The notes below the pieces were generated by a model, which was given only the letters and a program-made list of their open reading frames with translations, was not told the origin of the DNA and searched no databases. A program made the translations under genes and the position numbers. From the NCBI GenBank assembly GCA_005792355.1, contig SXSC01000333.1, positions 1-37,578 of the forward strand: 37,578 nt of DNA, in the 5' to 3' direction. The stretch comes from Opitutaceae bacterium (GTDB taxonomy: Bacteria > Verrucomicrobiota > Verrucomicrobiia > Opitutales > Opitutaceae). How positions within the stretch are numbered: position 1 is the stretch's first letter; every line of letters starts with the position of its first letter. This document shows, piece after piece, positions 15,330 to 21,596 of this stretch.

Positions 15330-15345
15330 TACCGCTAAGACGGTA
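15330..15345. promoter_or_regulatory. Operator-like site 2, TACC-N8-GGTA
   Basis: TACC, eight bases (GCTAAGAC), then GGTA, with flanks TAATACC and GGTAATA forming a longer dyad. It lies 71 bases from site 1 and shares the core TACCGCT. The pair is consistent with cooperative binding and looping by a dimeric HTH repressor. Confidence 0.65.
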
Positions 15346-15365
15346 ATAACAATCAAAATAAGCGC

Positions 15366-15500
15366 ATGGACGTGCCGGCAAGCGCCACCAATTCTCGCCC
15401 GGCAAACATGAAAAGCATCTAACAGAATCTCATCGATTACCTGCGAAAACAGCACGGCGTGATTGTGGCCGAACTGACCGCCGAGCGATCATTAGCGTAG
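15366..15500 (+). pseudogene. Degenerate coding remnant
   Basis: A plus-strand frame starting at ATG 15366 reads through two in-frame stops (15418-15420 and 15498-15500). Between them lies a convincing protein-like stretch, QNLIDYLRKQHGVIVAELTA. No family can be assigned from so little. It is likely debris of a gene lost beside the hipBST-like operon. Confidence 0.3.
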
Positions 15501-15793
15501 CGTCGTCTGAGCCGACCGGCGCGTTGAAAGGCCGCGATTCTGCGGCTCCTGCATCTATGGTTAGTCTCGATGATCAATCCCGGATGAACCCCCACTCCAT
15601 CTGTGCCCATCCGTGAAATCCGTGGTGAAATTTGACCGACCGCCTTTGATTGCGGCCCTGAGCCGCGTCGGGAAATGTTCGGATCGGTAGGGCGCCGCCC
15701 TTGGGCTCGATGTTCAGGCAGGTCTGGTTGAGCATCTGGCTTTCGTAGAATTCAAGCTGGGGCATTGACGTACTTCTGTGTTCCAATGAAACC
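15501..15793. other. Intergenic debris with a dispersed-repeat-like segment
   Basis: No convincing intact gene. On the minus strand, 15595-15640 reads TTTCACCACGGATTTCACGG followed by ATGGGCACAGATGG, a form of an intergenic repeat that I recall as common in this group of bacteria. A minus-strand stretch from about 15764 (MPQLEFYESQMLNQTCLNIE) looks protein-like and may be a truncated gene end. Confidence 0.4.
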
Positions 15794-16090
15794 ATGCCGA
15801 TGACGCGATCCTCAACGAACTCATTCGCGATGGCCTCCCTTGGGCTGCTCTCACTTTTGACCATCCTGGCCGTGTCGGCGCGCGCTGCGGAGGCGCCGAA
15901 GATTCTTTCTCGCGATCACTTCACCTGGCCGGCGGCCGTGAACGACCTCGCCAAGTTTTCGGCGGAACAGCACAAGGCTCTCGGGGTGCCAGAGGCCAAA
16001 GAGAGAACATATCCTGTCAATGGCCAAGCGAACGGCATGGTGCGCGTGGGTTACCGACAAACTCAACCCCGTGATTTCCGAGTAATTTGA
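15794..16090 (+). CDS. Short secreted protein, probably truncated
   Basis: A 98-codon ORF with a clear Sec signal peptide (ASLGLLSLLTILAVSARA, cleavage near residue 32) followed by AEAPKILSRDHFTWPAAVND and KFSAEQHKALGVPEAKE. After about residue 70 the sequence loses protein character (NGQANGMVRVGYRQTQPRDF), so the natural reading frame may have been interrupted and this be the N-terminus of a former longer protein. I do not recognise the family. It ends 104 bases before the sulfatase and may have belonged to the same secreted-enzyme locus. Confidence 0.4.
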   Translation: MPMTRSSTNSFAMASLGLLSLLTILAVSARAAEAPKILSRDHFTWPAAVNDLAKFSAEQHKALGVPEAKERTYPVNGQANGMVRVGYRQTQPRDFRVI

Positions 16091-16194
16091 TGACCCGTCC
16101 GGAATACCATTTCCCATCGGTCCGGTTTCCGATCGGGCAGGAGCGAGCGAAAGAAAAAACAGCGGCCAACTGAACCGCCGCAAACTCCCAAACC

Positions 16195-17538
16195 ATGACA
16201 CGATATCTCTCCTTGCTGACGGCCCTAATTTTTCTTTGTGCCTCGGCTCGCGCCGCCGACAAACCCAACGTCATCGTCATCCTCGCGGATGACCTCGGCT
16301 ACGAATGCATCGGTGCCAATGGCGGCAAGTCCTACCAGACACCGCACTTGGACCGCCTGGCGCGTGCGGGCATCCGCTTCGAGCAATGCTATGCCCAGCC
16401 GAACTGCACGCCGACGCGAGTGCAGCTGATGACCGGCCTGTCGAACGTCCGGAACTATGTGGACTTTGGTTCGTTGGAAAAATCGCAGACGACCTTCGGC
16501 CATTTGTTCCGCGCTGCCGGCTACGCCACCTGCATCGCCGGCAAGTGGCAGCTCGGTTCCAAGGATGCCTCGCTGCCCAGGCACTTCGGCTTTGATGAGC
16601 ACTGCCTGTGGTCGCTGCTCGGCCGCGGTGAGCGCTACGCCGATCCCAGTCTCGCGGTGAATGGCGAATTCAAGACCTTTCCCGGAAAATATGGACCGGA
16701 CGTGTGCCAGGAGTTCGTCGTCGATTTCATCCGGCGGAATCGGAGCAGGCCGTTTCTCGTCTATTACCCGATGATCCTCACGCACGGTCCCTATGCGGCG
16801 ACGCCGCACAGCAAGGACTACGGCCAGCCAGGCGCGAAGGCGAAGTCAGCCAATCAGCAGCACTTCGCCGACATGGTGGCTTACATGGACAAACAGTTCG
16901 GTCACTTGACGAAGGAACTCGAAGCCCTCGGTCTGCGCGACAACACGCTGATCCTGTTCACCGGCGACAATGGCACGGGCCGCGGCGCGACCTCACTGCT
17001 GGAGGACGGACGTGAGCAGGATGGGGAAAAAGGCAGCACCACCCGCGGAGGCATGCATGTGCCGCTCATCGTGAGCTGGCCCGGCAAAATGAAGCCCGGC
17101 ACCGTCTGCCCCGATCTCGTGGACATGACCGATTTCCTGCCCACGATCTGCGAAGCGGCGGGCGTGGCCGTCCCGAAGACGCTGACGTTGGATGGACGCA
17201 GCTTCCTCCCCCAAGTGCTCGGCGAGCCAGGCCGGCCGCGCGATTGGATCTACAGTTATTGGGTGCCACTGCGCGCGTCGCAGACCAGGCATGTCGGGAC
17301 CCGCGGCGCGGTGGAGCAGGCGTTTGATCAGCGCTTCAAACTCTACAGCACCGGCAAGTTTTTCGACCTCGACGCCGACGTGGAGGAGAATACGGCGCTG
17401 CGTCTCGCGGACTTGCGAGGCGACGCCGCACTCGCGGCCCGCAATCTTCAAGCGGCGCTGGACCAATTCAAAGACGCCCGGCCCGCCAGCCTGAATCCGC
17501 CGCGAGTGCCCGCTGAAAAGAGAAAGAAGAACAGGTAG
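16195..17538 (+). CDS. Secreted sulfatase (type I, formylglycine-dependent)
   Basis: A 447-residue sulfatase with a Sec signal peptide (cleavage about residue 20). Metal-binding Asp32-Asp33 lie in VILADDLG. The active-site motif is NCTPTRVQLMTG with Cys71 (to be converted to formylglycine) and Arg75; the usual Ser/Ala at the fourth motif position is Thr. Lys117 in AGKW, His197 in ILTHGPY and the metal ligands Asp258-Asn259 in FTGDNGT complete the site. Such enzymes remove sulfate esters from glycans or other organic sulfates; the substrate is not predictable here. Maturation needs a formylglycine-generating or anaerobic maturase encoded elsewhere. The PQQ-like gene follows after 24 bases. Confidence 0.92.
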   Translation: MTRYLSLLTALIFLCASARAADKPNVIVILADDLGYECIGANGGKSYQTPHLDRLARAGIRFEQCYAQPNCTPTRVQLMTGLSNVRNYVDFGSLEKSQTTFGHLFRAAGYATCIAGKWQLGSKDASLPRHFGFDEHCLWSLLGRGERYADPSLAVNGEFKTFPGKYGPDVCQEFVVDFIRRNRSRPFLVYYPMILTHGPYAATPHSKDYGQPGAKAKSANQQHFADMVAYMDKQFGHLTKELEALGLRDNTLILFTGDNGTGRGATSLLEDGREQDGEKGSTTRGGMHVPLIVSWPGKMKPGTVCPDLVDMTDFLPTICEAAGVAVPKTLTLDGRSFLPQVLGEPGRPRDWIYSYWVPLRASQTRHVGTRGAVEQAFDQRFKLYSTGKFFDLDADVEENTALRLADLRGDAALAARNLQAALDQFKDARPASLNPPRVPAEKRKKNR

Positions 17539-17562
17539 CCGCAGACTTTTCGAACGTAGCTC

Positions 17563-18882
17563 ATGAGACACCATCGCACTCCCACTCCTCGCCCCGTCTT
17601 GCGTCTTTCCTTCGTGAAGCCGCGCGTCTCGTTCCGTTGCGGAATTGTTCTGGCCGCGGTGATGGCGCCCCTCGGGGTTGTGGCCACCAATGTTTTCGCG
17701 GCGGACTGGCCGGCATGGCGCGGGCCGCTGGGCACGGGGATTTCGGCGGAAAAAGACCTGCCGCTCAACTGGCCCACGACGCAAGCGGTCCGCTGGCGCA
17801 CCCCGCTGTCTGAACCCGGGAATTCCACGCCCGTCATTTCGCAGGGAAAAGTTTTCCTGACCCAAGCCGAGGGCACTCGTCGCAACCTGCTTTGTTTCGA
17901 CCGCAAGGACGGGAAACTGCTCTGGCAAGCCGGAGTCGGTGTCGAGTTGCCGGAACGCACGCACAAGACCAATCCCTATGCCTCCGCCTCACCCGTGACC
18001 GATGGTGAGCGGGTCATTGTCTGGTTTGGCTCGGGCGGTTTGGCCGCCTATGATTTTTCCGGGAAAGAACTCTGGCGGACTGATCTGGGCATCCACGACC
18101 ATCGCTTTGGTTACGGGGGTTCGCCGGTGATTCAGGGCGATCTCTGTTTCCTCAATTTCGGGCCCGGGGTGCGCGAGTTCCTGGTGGCGGTGGACAAAAA
18201 ATCGGGGAAAGAAGTCTGGCGTCACACCTCTCCGGTGCCCGGGGCCGAGGATGTTCTCGGGACCTGGAGCACACCGTTGATCGTCGAACACCAGGGACGG
18301 GTGGAATTGATTTCAGCCTTGCGCGGGGAACTGGCCGCGCTGGATCCGCAAACGGGAAAAATGTCTTGGAGCGTGAATGACTGGGGCCTACAGGCCAAGG
18401 CCTCCCCGGTGGCGGGGGAGGGAGTGGTGGTGCTCTCGGGCGATTTTGAGCCGAAAACATCCGAAGTCGCGGTGCGCCTCGGCGGAGCGGGCGATGTTTC
18501 GAAGACCCATGTGTTGTGGCGGAAGAATCCTTCCCGCGCCCGGGTCGGAACCGGTGTGATTCAAAACGGCTATTTCTACGGATCCCGCACGGGCGGCTTT
18601 GCCGACTGCATCGAACTGGAATCGGGAAAGATCGTGTGGGATGAGCGATTGCGGGTGAAAAGCGGCAACAGTGCGATCTGGACCTCGCCGGTGCTGGCGG
18701 ACGGAAAGCTCTACTTCGTGAATCAGGGTGGAGACATCTTTGTGGTGCGAGCCAGCCCGCAATATGAACTGGTTGCCACCCAGAGTATGGGGGAAACGTG
18801 CAATGCGTCTCCGGCCATTTCGGATCGGGCGATGTTCCTTCGAACCCATCAGGCACTCTGGTGTTTTGGCGGAAAGCCCTGA
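17563..18882 (+). CDS. Secreted PQQ-like beta-propeller protein
   Basis: A 439-residue exported protein. A long basic N-region is followed by a hydrophobic segment (CGIVLAAVMAPLGVVATNVF) and cleavage near 46. The mature start ADWPAWRGPLGTGISAEKDL is a hallmark of a large family in Planctomycetes and Verrucomicrobia. Repeated blade motifs of the type CFDRKDGKLLWQAGV, AVDKKSGKEVWRHTS and ALDPQTGKMSWSVND show a BamB/PQQ-type propeller. The residues that hold PQQ in true dehydrogenases are not evident, so catalysis is doubtful; a scaffold or binding role is more likely. It probably shares an operon with the sulfatase. Confidence 0.85.
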   Translation: MRHHRTPTPRPVLRLSFVKPRVSFRCGIVLAAVMAPLGVVATNVFAADWPAWRGPLGTGISAEKDLPLNWPTTQAVRWRTPLSEPGNSTPVISQGKVFLTQAEGTRRNLLCFDRKDGKLLWQAGVGVELPERTHKTNPYASASPVTDGERVIVWFGSGGLAAYDFSGKELWRTDLGIHDHRFGYGGSPVIQGDLCFLNFGPGVREFLVAVDKKSGKEVWRHTSPVPGAEDVLGTWSTPLIVEHQGRVELISALRGELAALDPQTGKMSWSVNDWGLQAKASPVAGEGVVVLSGDFEPKTSEVAVRLGGAGDVSKTHVLWRKNPSRARVGTGVIQNGYFYGSRTGGFADCIELESGKIVWDERLRVKSGNSAIWTSPVLADGKLYFVNQGGDIFVVRASPQYELVATQSMGETCNASPAISDRAMFLRTHQALWCFGGKP

Positions 18883-18909
18883 CGCCGGTGATCCACCGCG
18901 CGGTCGATT

Positions 18910-19530
18910 ATGCCGCTTCCGGGAGTCCGCCGTGGCGTTCCGCCCGGTGAGGCGCCGATTCTGGCGGAACTCGTGCGCTGGTCGCCGCAGGGGTATCCGC
19001 TAGTCCCGCACTTCGCGAAGGCGTGGGAGATTTCGGCGAATCAGCGCGTCTTCACGATTGAGCTGCGCCGGGGCGTGCGCTGGTCGGACGGCCAGCCGCT
19101 GACCGCGGACGACATCGTCTACTGGTACGAGCACGAAATCCGGTACTTCAACCTGCAGCCGGAGATTCTGCCCGCGGGCGGCACGTTGGGCCGGGTCACG
19201 CAGGCGGCGGTGCGCCTGTATTCACCTGGCGATTACGCACTGACGTTGCCCGGACTTCTGGGCGTCTCGGTGCCGTCGTTCCTGTTTGCGCTGGTGGTCA
19301 CGTAGCACGCCAAACGCTGGTTCGGCCTGAATCTCCTCGGGCTGTTTTCGCCGGAGTTCGCACGCTGCCGGGTTGGAACTGGGCCAAGGTGGCCGACCTG
19401 CCGACGCACCTCTGGCTCCCGGTGGTGGTGCTCGGTATCGGCTCGGCAGCGGGCATGATTCGCATCGTGCGGGCAACCTCCTGGACGGTGAGCGACCGGT
19501 TGCTACTGTGGCTTGACCCGCGGATCTCGT
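18910..19530 (+). pseudogene. Chimeric ABC peptide-transporter pseudogene (substrate-binding + OppB-like permease)
   Basis: The first 90 or so codons match the N-terminal lobe of a family 5 extracellular solute-binding protein (AKAWEISANQRVFTIELRRG, then VRWSDGQPLTADDIVYWYEH). Near 19200-19220 the same frame passes into an OppB/DppB-like permease (LPGLLGVSVPSFLFALVVT). A TAG at 19303-19305 interrupts the permease, which resumes as HAKRWFGLNLLGLFSPEFA. A frameshift near 19350-19370 then leads to WNWAKVADLPTHLWLPVVVL and GIGSAAGMIRIVRAT. The parts are collinear with a dipeptide or oligopeptide transporter operon from which the middle was deleted. No functional product is expected. Confidence 0.75.
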
Positions 19531-19593
19531 CTGGGAGTGCGGAGGTCCTGAACCATCGCTTGCACCGCGGGGAACAAGCCGTACGGTGGGAGC

Positions 19594-20334
19594 ATGGATT
19601 CCCCCCACCTCATGCCCCGTCGTTACGCGTTGAAAACCCTTGGTGCCGGTGCGGCTGCGGCCGGCCTCGGCGTGTCGCTCGGGCGCGCGGCCAGCGGCGC
19701 GGCGCCGCAAGGTGGCGCGACCGGGCAGCCGTTCACCCTGCCAAAGCTGGCCTACGCTTACGATGCGCTCGAACCCCACCTCGACGCGCAAACGATGGAA
19801 ATCCACCACACGAAGCATCACCAGGCCTACATCAACAACGCGAACAACGCGCTCGCGGCCCAGCCGGCGTTGCAGAAGACAGCGGGCGAGGATCTCGTGC
19901 GCAACCTCGCCGCCGCACCCGAGGCGGTGCGCACGACCTTGCGCAACAACGTTGGCGGCCACCTGAATCACGCGCTGTTCTGGGCAACGATTGGCCCGAA
20001 GGGCGGCGGCGCGCCGTCCGGGGCGCTGGGCAACGCGATCGCGAAAACCTTCGGCACTTTCGAGGCTTTCAAGATGGGATTGGGCGACGCCGCGACGAAA
20101 CGGTTTGGCAGCGGCTGGGCGTGGCTGCACGTCAAGGACGGCGCCCTCGCGATTTCGTCGACGGCGAACCAGGACTCACCGTTGATGGAGGGAGCGGTTC
20201 CGCTGCTCGGGCTCGATGTCTGGGAGCACGCCTACTCTCTGAAATACCAGAACCGTCGCGCCGACTACATCGCAGCGTTCTGGAATGTCGTGCGGTGGGA
20301 TCACGTGGCCGCCCGTCACGCCGCGGCGAAATAG
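19594..20334 (+). CDS. Tat-exported superoxide dismutase (Mn/Fe family)
   Basis: A 246-residue SOD converting superoxide to oxygen and hydrogen peroxide. An unusual N-terminal extension carries a twin-arginine signal (MPRRYALKTLG, then an Ala/Gly-rich hydrophobic stretch to about residue 35), so it likely acts outside the cytoplasm. The SOD domain starts at FTLPKLAYAYDALEPHLDAQ. Metal ligands are His71 (TMEIHHTKHH), His126 (HLNHALFW), Asp208 and His212 (DVWEHAY). GPKGGGAPSG and the Gln/Gly pattern favour Mn but do not prove it. A purine-rich ribosome-binding site (GGTGGGAG) precedes the ATG. A second SOD ends the window. Confidence 0.92.
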   Translation: MDSPHLMPRRYALKTLGAGAAAAGLGVSLGRAASGAAPQGGATGQPFTLPKLAYAYDALEPHLDAQTMEIHHTKHHQAYINNANNALAAQPALQKTAGEDLVRNLAAAPEAVRTTLRNNVGGHLNHALFWATIGPKGGGAPSGALGNAIAKTFGTFEAFKMGLGDAATKRFGSGWAWLHVKDGALAISSTANQDSPLMEGAVPLLGLDVWEHAYSLKYQNRRADYIAAFWNVVRWDHVAARHAAAK

Positions 20335-20415
20335 CTGAGCTCCAATCAGGATGCGCGGGCCAACGCGCAAAACTTCATCCCGGCACCCGCGCGCGGCGGA
20401 CGAAATTTCAAACCT

Positions 20416-20946
20416 TCAGCGACCGGCCGGAGTCACGGCGGCGCTGGTGCGGCTCGTGGTGGGAGCGTGCCCGAAAAACTCCACGAAATGCCCGACGTCA
20501 GTGTACCCTTCGCGGCGCAGTTTTTCCTGCACGATTTCAACCACCCGCCGGAGTTCACCCGCCGTCTCCTCATCGATCTCGGCCACCAGATTCGTGGTCT
20601 TGCAGGCGACGTGATAACGCGTCGGCTGACCGAGGTTGATCTTGAAAAGCGTGGTGCCGTTGTGAAAGAAGGCGCGGCCGACGACCCCAATGCGCTCAAA
20701 CGCGGCCATGCAGCGGTACACCGTCACCAAATCGCACGAATTGCAGCCCACTTCCTCGTGAATCTGCTCGATGCTGATCGGTTGCTTATGCCGGGCCAGG
20801 GTTGCCAGAATGGCCAGGCGGGGCTGAGTGATTCTGAGCCCGGCAGCCCTCAGCCGGGTGGTCGCCATCCCGACGGGAGAAAGCTCCGGAGTGGCAATCT
20901 TTCCATTTCCTGACAGCGGGTAGTTTGTCTGGGTGGAGGCAATCAT
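20416..20946 (-). CDS. Fur-family transcriptional regulator with altered cysteine pattern
   Basis: A 176-residue Fur-superfamily protein (a start at Met27, 20868, would give a more usual length). The winged helix spans about 28-95: AGLRITQPRLAILATLARHK, ISIEQIHEEVG and LVTVYRCMAAFERIGVVGR. The dimerisation domain follows from about 105. Normal Fur proteins carry a His-rich metal site and CxxC pairs after the HTH; here that segment reads RYHVACKTTNLVAEIDEE with one Cys (115). Instead, CNSC (68-71) and Cys79 sit in or next to the recognition helix. Metal or redox sensing may thus differ. It converges on the SOD gene. Confidence 0.8.
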   Translation of the reverse strand: MIASTQTNYPLSGNGKIATPELSPVGMATTRLRAAGLRITQPRLAILATLARHKQPISIEQIHEEVGCNSCDLVTVYRCMAAFERIGVVGRAFFHNGTTLFKINLGQPTRYHVACKTTNLVAEIDEETAGELRRVVEIVQEKLRREGYTDVGHFVEFFGHAPTTSRTSAAVTPAGR

Positions 20947-21074
20947 TTGTCACCAGACCGTGACGAACTCCGGGAGGTTTTCCAGACAATAGTCGCGCCA
21001 AAATTCGACGAACCATTGATGCACGCGCAGGGTTGCACCGCGCCGGGCTCTGTGCCACGGTCACGTCCGCACTC

Positions 21075-21512
21075 ATGCAAAATCCGGATTTCGGCGAAGT
21101 CGTCATACTCATTTGCAAAGAAGACCGTCGCTTTGACCGCAAAGCCTACGAATTCGTGCGGCTCGGCTTGGACCACACCGTCAGAGAGTTGCGCAAGAAG
21201 GATTCGGCCCGGGCGGAACGGTCGCGGCACGTTGCCGGACCGGAGTTGCTCGAAGGGCTGAAGGTGTATGCCCTGGATCAATACGGACCTCTGACCAAGA
21301 CCGTGCTCAACGCGTGGGGGGTGAAGCGCTGCCGGGATTTCGGCGACATCGTTTTCAACCTGATCGAATATAATGTCTTCTCGAAAACCGAAAACGACCG
21401 TCGCGAGGACTTTGCCGACATTTACGATTTCGACGATGCCTTTGTGAGACCGTTCCGGCCGGTAAAACGTTCGCGCGGCACCTCGTCGTCCGAGGCTCTG
21501 GGCACGGCGTGA
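21075..21512 (+). CDS. Minf_1886-family conserved protein
   Basis: A 145-residue protein starting at ATG 21075 (MQNPDFGEVVILICKEDRRF). The recognisable pattern is DRKAYEFVRLGLDHTVRELR, then ELLEGLKVYALDQYGPLTKT, VLNAWGVKRCRDFGDIVFNL and the acidic end DRREDFADIYDFDDAFVRPF. I recall this as the Minf_1886 family, widespread in Verrucomicrobia and Planctomycetes and of unknown function. It is soluble and probably cytoplasmic. It is transcribed divergently from the Fur-like gene, which leaves about 130 bases for two promoters. The family name is from memory. Confidence 0.7.
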   Translation: MQNPDFGEVVILICKEDRRFDRKAYEFVRLGLDHTVRELRKKDSARAERSRHVAGPELLEGLKVYALDQYGPLTKTVLNAWGVKRCRDFGDIVFNLIEYNVFSKTENDRREDFADIYDFDDAFVRPFRPVKRSRGTSSSEALGTA

Positions 21513-21596
21513 ATTTTCGGCGGGCTCTGCCACCTTCCCGATCTCGGCGCTCGCCCCCGGACCGGCGTGCTGTTCCGCTTCCAGCTCCTTTATTGC

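Larger units (their letters stand above)
15190..15370 (-). promoter_or_regulatory. AT-rich promoter/operator region of the hipBST-like operon
   Basis: About 180 bases of markedly AT-rich DNA in an otherwise GC-rich window. It contains two operator-like inverted repeats (listed separately) and a perfect short palindrome CTGCT-TT-AGCAG at 15190-15201 directly before the hipB-like ATG. Several TATAAA/TATAAT-like hexamers occur, but I cannot fix one -35/-10 pair with normal spacing. Confidence 0.6.
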
